7,417 bases of DNA from CAZMYM01 sp964620325. GTDB taxonomy: Bacteria; Bipolaricaulota; Bipolaricaulia; UBA7950; UBA9294. Below, piece after piece: positions 1 through 6,421 of the stretch. The position numbers and the translations under genes were made by a program. The stretch is taken from the NCBI GenBank assembly GCA_964620325.1, contig CAZUIM010000031.1:1-7417 (forward strand), read 5' to 3'. Numbering within the stretch: position 1 is the first letter of the stretch; every line of letters begins with the position of its first letter. The notes under the pieces were generated by a model that worked only from the letters and a program-made list of their open reading frames with translations, ran no database searches and was not told where the DNA came from.

Positions 1-1
1 G

Positions 2-1690
2 ACGAACGAGAAGGTGGCGTTCGAGATCGCGGCCGGCGCAGCCTGGGCCGGTCAACGGGCGATCGTCACGATGAAGATGTCCGGTCTGAACGTGGCGTAC
101 GACGCGCTGATCTCGATCGCCTACTCCGGGACGAACGGTGGGCTGGTCGTCTACGTCGCCGACGATCCCGGCGTTAGCGCCGGGATGGCCGAACAGGATT
201 CGCGTGGCTTCGCGCGGATGGCGGACCTCCCGATGCTCGAGCCATCGACGGTTGCGGAGGCCTACGAGCTGACGCAGGTCGCGTTCGAGCTGTCGGAGGC
301 GGTCGGAACGCCCGTCTTCCTCCGGCTGACCACGGCGACCGCTCTCACCCACGCCGCAGTCGAGATCGAGGCGTCGACGCCGCCGGTCGAGGGAGCGCCG
401 ATCCTAGAGCGAGAGATCGCGCGCTACACGAAGGCCGGATCGGCGATCTGTAAGCGCCAGCACGCCGAGCTGATCGAACGGCTCGAGCGAGCCCGGCGGT
501 GGATCTCCGAGCGGGGGCTGAATCGTCTCGAACTCTCAGAACGTCCGGGAGGTCTCGGCATCGTTGTGGTCGGGCCGGTCGCGCCGTACCTGAACGAAGC
601 GTTCGACGCCTCCGGTCTCTGGCGGGCCGAGGTCTCCGTCATGAAGATCGCGACGAGCGTCCCGTTTCCGTCGCACGAGGCCGAGACGCTTCTGAAGCAC
701 TGTGCGACGATCCTCGTTCTGGAAGAACTCGAGCCGCACGTGGAGCGTTCGCTGACGGCGCTGGCGTTCGAGACAGGATACGAAGGTCGCATCGTCGGGA
801 AGCTCGACGGAACGTTGTCGAGGACCGGAGAGTATGGACTGGATGAGGTCCGTGGAGGACTCTCCGCTGCGGAATCCGAGGCTCGCAGTTCGCAGTTCAC
901 AGTGCAGGGACCACAGTCGCCTCCACGGCTCATTACGGTCTGCGCTGGATGTCCGCATCGAGGGACGTATCTGGCGATCGACGCGGCGATCGAGGAAGCG
1001 GGGTTCTCGCGGGACGACGTGATGGTCACCGGCGACATCGGCTGCACGATTCTCGGGATGAATCCCCCGTTCGACCTTCTCTGGAACGAGGTCTCGATGG
1101 GGTCGAGCGTCGGGATCGCCCAGGGCTACGTGTACGCCGGCCTGGAAACGCCGGTGATCGCGACGATCGGAGACTCGACCTTCTTCCACGGGGGGATTCC
1201 CGGCCTCGTCAACGCGATCCAACATCGGGTTCGGCTGACCCTCGTCCTGATGGACAACGGATGGACGGCGATGACCGGGATGCAGACGAACCCGGGGACC
1301 GACGAGGCGCAGCAGCGCGGCGGGCGGCGCGTCGAACTGGAGGCGGTGATTCGTGGGCTTGGGCCGGATCGATTGTCGGTCGTCGACCCGTACGACTTGA
1401 AGGCGACGACGGCTGCGATTGTGGAGTCTCTGAAGAGCTCGGACGGGGTCGGCGTCGTCATCGCCCGGCGAGAGTGCGCGATCCAGGCAGGACGGCGACG
1501 TGTCATCTACGGGACCGTCTCGGTCGATCCTGAGAAGTGCGTGCTGTGTAAGCAGTGCCTCCGCACCACCGGCTGTCCCGCACTGAGTCTGGGCGACGAA
1601 TCGATCGTGATCGACCCCTCGCTGTGCAACGGGTGTGGCCTGTGCGTCGGGTTCTGCCCCACCTCCGCATTGTCGAAGGAGGAGAGATGA
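2..1690 (+). CDS. iorA: Indolepyruvate:ferredoxin oxidoreductase, alpha subunit (5' partial)
   Basis: Catalytic subunit of the cytoplasmic enzyme that oxidatively decarboxylates arylpyruvates with CoA, giving aryl-acetyl-CoA, CO2 and reduced ferredoxin. The frame is open from base 2 (T-N-E-K-V-A-F-E) and runs into the left edge. By comparison with the family about 50 N-terminal residues are missing, so the GTG at 14 is an internal Val. In order: a transketolase-like pyrimidine domain (to about 500), a middle domain, a CAGCPHR motif near 941-961, and the TPP-binding domain with GDIGC (about 1033) and GDSTFF (1169-1186) followed by a DNGW stretch. The C-terminus is a two-cluster ferredoxin domain: Cys codons at 1538, 1547, 1556 and 1574, then 1625, 1634, 1643 and 1655 (CX2CX2CX3CP), fitting two [4Fe-4S] clusters. 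It overlaps iorB by 4 bases. The family assignment is firm; the preferred aromatic substrate is inferred. Confidence 0.95.
   Translation, partial: TNEKVAFEIAAGAAWAGQRAIVTMKMSGLNVAYDALISIAYSGTNGGLVVYVADDPGVSAGMAEQDSRGFARMADLPMLEPSTVAEAYELTQVAFELSEAVGTPVFLRLTTATALTHAAVEIEASTPPVEGAPILEREIARYTKAGSAICKRQHAELIERLERARRWISERGLNRLELSERPGGLGIVVVGPVAPYLNEAFDASGLWRAEVSVMKIATSVPFPSHEAETLLKHCATILVLEELEPHVERSLTALAFETGYEGRIVGKLDGTLSRTGEYGLDEVRGGLSAAESEARSSQFTVQGPQSPPRLITVCAGCPHRGTYLAIDAAIEEAGFSRDDVMVTGDIGCTILGMNPPFDLLWNEVSMGSSVGIAQGYVYAGLETPVIATIGDSTFFHGGIPGLVNAIQHRVRLTLVLMDNGWTAMTGMQTNPGTDEAQQRGGRRVELEAVIRGLGPDRLSVVDPYDLKATTAAIVESLKSSDGVGVVIARRECAIQAGRRRVIYGTVSVDPEKCVLCKQCLRTTGCPALSLGDESIVIDPSLCNGCGLCVGFCPTSALSKEER
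883..903 (+). repeat. 7-bp unit repeated three times in iorA linker
   Basis: TCGCAGT occurs twice head to tail (883-889, 890-896) and is followed by the one-mismatch copy TCACAGT (897-903). Three 7-bp units make 21 bases, so the reading frame is kept and the stretch encodes a short Ser/Gln-rich linker (R-S-S-Q-F-T-V-Q) just before the CAGCPHR motif. It may be a small slippage expansion in a tolerant linker, or chance. Confidence 0.55.
1676..1682 (+). promoter_or_regulatory. Shine-Dalgarno of iorB
   Basis: AAGGAGG lies inside the last codons of iorA, 4 bases before the ATG at 1687. It fixes the iorB start at 1687 rather than at an in-frame upstream ATG (1555), which would lie within the iorA ferredoxin domain. 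Confidence 0.8.
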
Positions 1691-2271
1691 GCTGCGACAT
1701 CGTCCTCGTCGGCGTCGGCGGGCAGGGTGTGTTGACGATCGCCGATCTTCTCATTCTGAGCGCCTTCGAAGCCGGAATCCCTGCGACCTACTCCCCAACG
1801 AAGGGGATGGCGCAGCGGGGCGGGTTCGTCAAGGCCGAGGTCCGGCTCGGGCGGGACGACGTCGGTCCGCGGATCGGCGAGGGAGAGGCCGACCTCGTCG
1901 TCTCGACGGAGCGTTCCGAAGCGCTGAACGGCCTGGCGTTTGTGAAGCCGAGCGGGACCTTTCTTCTCTACGACGAGGTCTGGGCACCGACCGGCGTGAT
2001 CCTCGGCGCCGACGCCTACCCCGATCGGGACGGAGTCATCGAGGCGATCCGGAGCGTCTGCGAAGCGCTGATGCTCCTCGATCCGTCGGAGATCCCGAGC
2101 GTCGACGGCCGGGCGGTGCGGCCGAACATCTTCGTTCTGGGCGCGATGGTCGGACGAACGTCGCTCGGCGAACTCCTGCCGGTCGAGAGCGTAGAGAAGA
2201 CGATCGCCGCTCGGTGGCCGAAGGTCTCCGAGGCCAACCTCGCGGCGTTCCGAGCCGGGAGCACTCCGTGA
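1687..2271 (+). CDS. iorB: Indolepyruvate:ferredoxin oxidoreductase, beta subunit
   Basis: Small subunit of the IorAB enzyme, belonging to the gamma-domain family of 2-oxoacid:ferredoxin oxidoreductases. It pairs with IorA to decarboxylate arylpyruvates. The predicted protein is 194 residues, the usual length for IorB. The N-terminus is a beta strand followed by the glycine-rich GVGGQGVLT motif (residues 9-17), which is characteristic of the family. A second conserved segment, GMAQRGGFVKAEVR (about 40-53), matches the GMxQRGG block of IorB proteins. The ATG at 1687 is chosen because it starts directly before the family's first strand and has a strong Shine-Dalgarno; it overlaps the iorA stop as ATGA, so translation is probably coupled. 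The stop overlaps the next gene's GTG start. No cysteine cluster is present, as expected, because the iron-sulfur clusters sit in IorA. Confidence 0.93.
   Translation: MSCDIVLVGVGGQGVLTIADLLILSAFEAGIPATYSPTKGMAQRGGFVKAEVRLGRDDVGPRIGEGEADLVVSTERSEALNGLAFVKPSGTFLLYDEVWAPTGVILGADAYPDRDGVIEAIRSVCEALMLLDPSEIPSVDGRAVRPNIFVLGAMVGRTSLGELLPVESVEKTIAARWPKVSEANLAAFRAGSTP
2257..2261 (+). promoter_or_regulatory. Shine-Dalgarno of the ACD gene
   Basis: GGGAG lies 6 bases before the GTG at 2268. This supports GTG 2268, which overlaps the iorB TGA, as the start. The same frame is open far upstream only as a shadow of iorB. Confidence 0.6.
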
Positions 2272-4391
2272 GTTGGGAGAAGGCGCTGTTCGAGCCGCGG
2301 CATGTCGCCGTTGTGGGGTCGGCCTCCCCGGGGAAGATCGGCCGGGTCGTGATCGATCAGCTCCTCGACGGAGGCTTCTCGAACGTCCACGCCGTCAATC
2401 CGAAGGGGATCGGAGACCTCGGCGGTCGTTCCGTGTCGGCGGCGACCTCCTTGCGCGCGCTGTCGGAGCGGGGCGTGCGGGTCGACCTGGTCGTGGTCGC
2501 CAGCCCGGCTCCGACCGTCCCCGACGTTCTGACCGACGCCGGGGAGGCCGGCGTGAAGGTCGCGGTCGTCATCACCGCCGGGTTCTCCGAAACGGGTGAC
2601 GACTCGGCGGAACGTGGCCTCCTGGATGCTGCGGCGCGGTCGGGCGTTCGCGTCGTCGGACCGAACTGCGCCGGAATCGTCAATACGAAGTGGAACCTCT
2701 TTCCGACGCTCGAGACGCGACCCCCGGCCGGCGAGGTCGCCTTCCTCTCGCAGAGCGGCGCCCTCGGCGGTGCCGTCCTCTCGTGGGCGCAAGCCCAGGG
2801 GGTCGGCTTCTCCAAGTTCGTCTCGTACGGAAACGGGGCCGACCTGACCGACGTCGACTTCCTTCGGATTCTGAAGGACGACGGCGAATCGCGCGTCGTC
2901 TGCCTGTACGTCGAAACGGTCTCGGACGGGCGCGCGTTCCTGCGCGCCGCGGCCGAGCTGGCGGCGGCCAAGCCGCTGGTCGTGATCAAGGCGGGGCGTT
3001 CGGCCTCCGGTCGGCGGGCGACCCTCTCCCACACCGGATCGATGGCCGGAACGGACGCCGTCTACGACGCGGCCCTGAGGCAGTGCGGCGCGATCCGCGT
3101 CGACGGGATCGAGGAGATGTTCGACCTCTGCCGGGCGTTCACCTCGCTTCCGCCGGTTCGCGGGAAGCGTCTGGCGATCGTGACCAACTCGGGCGGCCCG
3201 GCCGTCCTCGCCGCCGATCGAGCCGAGGCCTGCGGGTTGGAGGTTCCGCCGTCGAGCCCCGACCTTCGAGCGCGCCTCGTCCGGCGGCTGGAGCCGTTCT
3301 GCAGCGTGGACAACCCGTTCGACCTGACCGTTCAAGGGGGAGGAGACGAATACCGCGACACGATCCTTGCGGTGTCCGACGAGGTCGACGCCGTCCTCGC
3401 GATCGACGTGAACGTCCCGTATCTCGATGCCGCACCAATCGCCCGCGGTGTCGTCGAAGCGGCCGGCAAGGTCGACGTTCCGGTCGCGGCCTCCTTCCTC
3501 GCGGGGAAAACGGTCGAGACGGCGCTTCCGATCCTCGGCGACGGCGGCGTACCGAACTTCGCGACGGGGGAGCGCGCTGCGCAAGCTCTTTCGGTGCTTG
3601 CGCAGCGCGCTGCGCGCGTCGCGTTGGCTCCGCAAGGGAGGCCAACGCTTACGGCGGAATCCCTTCGGGCTTCCGCCACACGTGACGTCACCCAGGCTGA
3701 GGACCTCCAGCAGTTGCCGTGGGGGGAGTCTCCGCTCGAACCCGACGCGATGGATTGGTTGGAGACGCAGGGGATTCGAGTGATCGAACGGGAGGTGGCG
3801 CGGACCGAGGACGAGGCGGTCGCCGCCGCCGGGCGACTCGGATTCCCCGTGGTCGCCAAGGTCGTGTCGCCGGCGATCCTCCACAAGAGCGGCGTCGGTG
3901 GGGTCGCTCTCGATCTTCGAAGCGAGGTCGCCGTTCGCGCCGCATTCACGCGGCTGTCGTGCCTTGGTGGTGGCGACTTCGAGGGCGTCCTCCTGGCCCG
4001 GATGGTCGAGCGCCCGGTCGAGGCGATCGTCGGCCTCTCCCGCGATCCACAGTTCGGTCCGGTCGTCGCCGTGGGCCTCGGCGGGATTCACACCGAGGTT
4101 CTCGGAGACCTCGCCCTTCGCGTCGCGCCGGTCGACGAGGTGGAGGCCCTCAAGATGATCGACGAGCTGCGCGGCGCCCCGATCCTTCGCGGGGCGCGCG
4201 GCCGGTCCCGCCTCGACGTCGATGCCCTTGCGAGCCTCGTCGCCGACGTCTCGGCGATGGGAATCCGGTATCCGGATCTTGCTGAACTCGACCTGAACCC
4301 CGTCTTCATCCTCCCAACAGGGTGCGTCATCGCCGATGCGCGCCTGATTTCGTCCTCTCGTGCTGCACAAGGAGGGAGCACCGATGCGTGA
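2268..4391 (+). CDS. ADP-forming acyl-CoA synthetase (ACD), fused alpha-beta
   Basis: Converts an acyl-CoA plus ADP and phosphate to the free acid, CoA and ATP, so energy is conserved by substrate-level phosphorylation. The protein is 707 residues, typical for the fused form. Domains in order: CoA-binding Rossmann domain (about 1-130; FEPRHVAVVGSA near the start), succinyl-CoA-ligase-like domain with VVGPNCAG (about 129-136) and FLSQSGALGG, then a second ligase domain with the active-site SHTGSMAG. His255 there matches the phosphohistidine of archaeal ACD alpha subunits. After a linker (about 435-485) comes an ATP-grasp domain to the end, with HKSGVGGVAL (His539, candidate second phosphohistidine) and a C-terminal LDLNP block. 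GTG start overlaps the iorB stop by 4 bases. Co-transcription with iorAB points to aryl-acetyl-CoA as substrate; that is inference, and acetyl-CoA or branched acyl-CoAs are possible. The linker DNA is unusual (hairpins at 3571-3691). Confidence 0.93.
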   Translation: MSWEKALFEPRHVAVVGSASPGKIGRVVIDQLLDGGFSNVHAVNPKGIGDLGGRSVSAATSLRALSERGVRVDLVVVASPAPTVPDVLTDAGEAGVKVAVVITAGFSETGDDSAERGLLDAAARSGVRVVGPNCAGIVNTKWNLFPTLETRPPAGEVAFLSQSGALGGAVLSWAQAQGVGFSKFVSYGNGADLTDVDFLRILKDDGESRVVCLYVETVSDGRAFLRAAAELAAAKPLVVIKAGRSASGRRATLSHTGSMAGTDAVYDAALRQCGAIRVDGIEEMFDLCRAFTSLPPVRGKRLAIVTNSGGPAVLAADRAEACGLEVPPSSPDLRARLVRRLEPFCSVDNPFDLTVQGGGDEYRDTILAVSDEVDAVLAIDVNVPYLDAAPIARGVVEAAGKVDVPVAASFLAGKTVETALPILGDGGVPNFATGERAAQALSVLAQRAARVALAPQGRPTLTAESLRASATRDVTQAEDLQQLPWGESPLEPDAMDWLETQGIRVIEREVARTEDEAVAAAGRLGFPVVAKVVSPAILHKSGVGGVALDLRSEVAVRAAFTRLSCLGGGDFEGVLLARMVERPVEAIVGLSRDPQFGPVVAVGLGGIHTEVLGDLALRVAPVDEVEALKMIDELRGAPILRGARGRSRLDVDALASLVADVSAMGIRYPDLAELDLNPVFILPTGCVIADARLISSSRAAQGGSTDA
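3571..3611 (+). repeat. Perfect 16-bp-stem hairpin inside the ACD gene
   Basis: The arm AGCGCGCTGCGCAAGC (3571-3586) is the exact reverse complement of GCTTGCGCAGCGCGCT (3596-3611), with a 9-base loop (3587-3595). The right arm also lies in a 16-bp perfect palindrome (3600-3615). It is translated in frame as Ala/Gln/Arg-rich residues where the last helix of the alpha half is expected. A stem this long and perfect is unlikely to come from coding constraint alone. Confidence 0.9.
3621..3648 (+). repeat. Second hairpin in the ACD linker
   Basis: GCGTTGGC (3621-3628) pairs with GCCAACGC (3641-3648). The inner TCC (3629-3631) can pair with GGA (3637-3639) if G3640 is bulged, leaving a 5-base loop. 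It begins 10 bases after the first hairpin. Confidence 0.8.
3653..3677 (+). repeat. Third hairpin in the ACD linker
   Basis: GGCGGAA (3653-3659) pairs with TTCCGCC (3671-3677). After a T-C mismatch, CCC (3661-3663) pairs with GGG (3667-3669) around a TTC loop. It lies 5 bases after the second hairpin. Confidence 0.8.
3682..3691 (+). repeat. 10-bp palindrome closing the hairpin cluster
   Basis: GTGACGTCAC is a perfect 10-bp palindrome immediately downstream of the three hairpins. It may mark the edge of the unusual segment or be an independent chance palindrome. Confidence 0.5.
4369..4376 (+). promoter_or_regulatory. Shine-Dalgarno of the aminotransferase gene
   Basis: AAGGAGGG lies inside the 3' end of the ACD gene with GGAGG ending 8 bases before the ATG at 4384. 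It decides for ATG 4384 over the in-frame GTG at 4360, which lies upstream of the ribosome-binding site. Confidence 0.8.
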
Positions 4392-5490
4392 TCGTCCGGT
4401 TCCACAGCGCGGACTCGATCGGGTTCGACCCTACGTCCCCGGGAAGCCGATCGAGGAAGTGAAGCGCGAACTCGGCTTGGACGACGTCATCAAGCTGGCG
4501 TCGAACGAGAATCCGCTCGGCGTCTCCCCGAAGGCGCTCGCGGCGATGCGCGAGGCGATCGAGGGGGCGAATCTCTATCCGGACGCGGCGAACTACGATC
4601 TGCGCACGGCGATCGCCGAGCACTTCGACGTCGCCCGCGAGCAGGTCGCCGTCGGAAGCGGGGCCGATGACCTGATCCTCCAGCTGTCGATGGCCTACCT
4701 CGGCGAGGGGGACGACGTCGTGACCAGTCGCTCTTCCTTTCCGATCTACGACGTCTACACCCACGCGATGCGATCGACCCTGACGAAGACGCGGCTCGCC
4801 GCCGGCTACCGGATCGACCTCGAGGCGATGGCCGACGCGATCGGCGAGCGAACGAAGCTCGTCTACGTCTGCAATCCGAACAACCCGACCGGGACGATCG
4901 TCCGCGCTGCCGGAGTCGAGCGGTTCATGGCCCGCGTCCCGGAGCGCGTCGTCGTCGTCTTCGACGAGGCGTATCGAGAGATGGTCGACGCCGACGGATT
5001 CCTCGACACGCTCAACTACATCCGAGAAGGGCGACCGAACGTGGTCGTGCTGCGAACCTGTTCGAAGGTCTACGGGCTGGCCGGGATCCGACTCGGCTAC
5101 GCGTTCGCCGATCCGGACCTCGTTTCGACGATGATGCGGATCAAGATGGTCTTCAATGTCAACGTCGCGGCCCAGGCGGCCGGGATCGCCGCCCTCGACG
5201 ACGAGGCGTTCCTGAAGCGATCGGTCGAGGCGAACCGCGCCGGACGGGAGTTCCTCGGCGGCGAATTCGCGCGCCTCGGCCTCGAGTACGCCGAGAGCCA
5301 TACGAACTTCGTCCTCGTCCGAATCGGTCCTGACGTCGAGGCGATTCACCAGGGGCTGCTCGAGCGCGGTATCATCGTCCGGCCGTGTGTCGGGTACGAT
5401 CTGCCCGAGCACTTGAGGATCTCGATCGGCACGCCGGAACAGAACGAGCGACTCGTTCGGGAACTCGAATGCCTCCTCCGAACGGAGTGA
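4384..5490 (+). CDS. hisC: HisC-family PLP aminotransferase, probably aromatic amino acid / histidinol-phosphate
   Basis: Fold-type I (class I/II) PLP aminotransferase of 368 residues, the normal HisC length. Visible family marks: the N-terminal LASNENPLG block, LYPDAANYDLR, NPNNPTG (164-170), the cofactor-binding D194 and Y197 in VFDEAYREM, the Schiff-base lysine K228 in CSKVYGLAGIRLGY (with R236), and R345 in HLRISIG, which would bind the substrate carboxylate. By similarity it would be called histidinol-phosphate aminotransferase. No other histidine gene is present, while the gene overlaps the ACD gene by 8 bases in an operon with iorAB. Members of this family can also transaminate aromatic amino acids, so its likely job here is to supply phenyl-, hydroxyphenyl- or indolepyruvate to IorAB. 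It could serve both roles. The family call is firm; the substrate is inferred, and the gene symbol reflects family similarity only. Confidence 0.88.
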   Translation: MRDRPVPQRGLDRVRPYVPGKPIEEVKRELGLDDVIKLASNENPLGVSPKALAAMREAIEGANLYPDAANYDLRTAIAEHFDVAREQVAVGSGADDLILQLSMAYLGEGDDVVTSRSSFPIYDVYTHAMRSTLTKTRLAAGYRIDLEAMADAIGERTKLVYVCNPNNPTGTIVRAAGVERFMARVPERVVVVFDEAYREMVDADGFLDTLNYIREGRPNVVVLRTCSKVYGLAGIRLGYAFADPDLVSTMMRIKMVFNVNVAAQAAGIAALDDEAFLKRSVEANRAGREFLGGEFARLGLEYAESHTNFVLVRIGPDVEAIHQGLLERGIIVRPCVGYDLPEHLRISIGTPEQNERLVRELECLLRTE

Positions 5491-5500
5491 GAGGGACGGG

Positions 5501-5546
5501 CGCCTGTCGGAACGGCGTACGAGCAGAGAGCCGTCTAGTACAGGCG
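5501..5546. terminator. Candidate bidirectional terminator-like nested inverted repeat
   Basis: CGCCTGT (5501-5507) is the exact reverse complement of ACAGGCG (5540-5546). Nested inside, ACGGC (5512-5516) pairs with GCCGT (5530-5534) around a 13-base loop. The structure sits between the converging aminotransferase and methyltransferase genes and overlaps the methyltransferase stop codon. No T-run follows on either strand, so it is not a canonical intrinsic terminator. Confidence 0.35.
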
Positions 5547-6344
5547 GAGCCGAACGACCAGGGCCGGCGGGATCTCGGGGAATGAGCTCCAGGAGAGTCT
5601 CGATGCGTCGTCGCTTCGATCCTCGAATGCTCTCTCCCGCAGACCGTCGATCGCGAGCCCGCCCTCGAAGAACGGACGCAGGAGCTCCTGCAGCGGCCGG
5701 TGGAAGTAGATCTGCGGCACCGGTTGGCCTCGGATTCCAATCCCCTCGGAGCGGAACGGGCTCATGTAGCGTGTTACCTTCACCGCTGGAGTCACGATGA
5801 AGCGCCCGTCGTGCGTCTCCTCCTCGAGCAGCATCTTGGCCCCCATCTGGTTGAAACACGGATGCATCGTGGAGAAGACGAACCGCCCCCCGGGGCGGAG
5901 GAGTCTCGGAAGCACCTCGGCGAGCGGCTCGATCTCTTCCATGTCCATCAGCGCCATCGTGCAGACGGCGGCGTCAAAGCGCCCCTCACCGAGAGAGGAG
6001 AGCGCTTCGCGATCGGTCGCATCGAGGACGAGATACTCAATCCGATCGGCATTCTCGATCGTTCGCGCTCGCGCACATTCGATGAACGCTTCGCTGAAGT
6101 CGAACGCAACGTTTGCGCCAAGTGCCGCCATTCGCCGTGAGAAGGCACCGTTGCCGCACGCAACGTCGAGAATCGCCTCTCCCGGTTCGAGACCGAGGAG
6201 CTCCTCAGTCGCCGGAGCGATCAGCGTCAGATGGAAGTCGTTTCCCTCTTCGTAGTACGCGTCCCACCATTCGGCGTTCGTCTGCCATGCAGATCGAACG
6301 GGATCACAGCTTGAGTCCTTGCGCTCTTCCGTGTGAGCGTTCAT
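5535..6344 (-). CDS. Class I SAM-dependent methyltransferase, substrate unknown
   Basis: Predicted 269-residue soluble protein with the Rossmann-like methyltransferase fold. Motif I is ILDVACGNG (58-66), which binds SAM. It is followed by the acidic strand FDFSEAFIECAR (about 81-92), VLDATD (106-111), CTMALMDMEEI (128-138) and the post-motif LLRPGGRFVFSTMHPCF (148-164). The C-terminal part (YFHRPLQELL and W-SSFPEIPPALVVR) resembles a common uncharacterised Methyltransf_11/25-type group. The methyl acceptor cannot be told from the sequence. ATG 6344 is chosen because AGGGGAGG lies 4 bases upstream; an in-frame GTG at 6362 lies before that site. It is convergent to the aminotransferase, 44 bases away, and follows the ABC-F gene on the same strand after 77 bases, so co-transcription with the latter is possible but not shown. 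Confidence 0.85.
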   Translation of the reverse strand: MNAHTEERKDSSCDPVRSAWQTNAEWWDAYYEEGNDFHLTLIAPATEELLGLEPGEAILDVACGNGAFSRRMAALGANVAFDFSEAFIECARARTIENADRIEYLVLDATDREALSSLGEGRFDAAVCTMALMDMEEIEPLAEVLPRLLRPGGRFVFSTMHPCFNQMGAKMLLEEETHDGRFIVTPAVKVTRYMSPFRSEGIGIRGQPVPQIYFHRPLQELLRPFFEGGLAIDGLRERAFEDRSDDASRLSWSSFPEIPPALVVRLRLY

Positions 6345-6348
6345 GAGT

Positions 6349-6356
6349 CCTCCCCT
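6349..6356 (-). promoter_or_regulatory. Shine-Dalgarno of the methyltransferase gene
   Basis: On the minus strand AGGGGAGG precedes the ATG at 6344 by 4 bases. It supports ATG 6344 as the start instead of GTG 6362. Confidence 0.75.
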
Positions 6357-6421
6357 CGACACGGTTCAGTGTGCATTCGACGGGCGATGACCGCAACGCG
6401 AGCGCCGTGACGTTCATCTTC

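Noticed and set aside
1635..2267. Upstream extension of the ACD reading frame
   Set aside because: The frame is open through iorB only as an Arg-rich shadow; ACD homology begins right after GTG 2268.
2016..4370. 784-codon open frame on the minus strand opposite the ACD gene
   Set aside because: Its sequence is Arg/Asp/Gly-rich low-complexity shadow coding without recognisable domains, caused by high GC; the opposite strand carries a clear full-length ACD.
4360..4383. Alternative GTG start for the aminotransferase
   Set aside because: It lies upstream of the AAGGAGG site, and the HisC family N-terminus fits ATG 4384.
5476..5487. CTCCG-AA-CGGAG inverted repeat at the end of the aminotransferase gene
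   Set aside because: Short stem, a two-base loop and no T-run; too weak to call a terminator.
1..5490. Frequent GATCG / GCGATCG strings suggesting an iterated motif
   Set aside because: They mostly arise from common codons (GCG or ACG followed by ATC and a G-starting codon) and show no regular spacing.
4327..5859. 510-codon open frame on the minus strand opposite the aminotransferase
   Set aside because: It runs across the aminotransferase gene and into the methyltransferase gene in another frame, has no family motif, and is explained by GC-rich shadow coding.
6345..6362. Alternative GTG start (6362) for the methyltransferase
   Set aside because: The six extra codons are the Shine-Dalgarno itself; ATG 6344 is correctly spaced from it.
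6368..6396. Possible sigma-70-like promoter before the methyltransferase (minus strand TTGCGG, 17 bases, CACACT)
   Set aside because: The -10 matches only 3 of 6 consensus bases, which is near chance for this composition.
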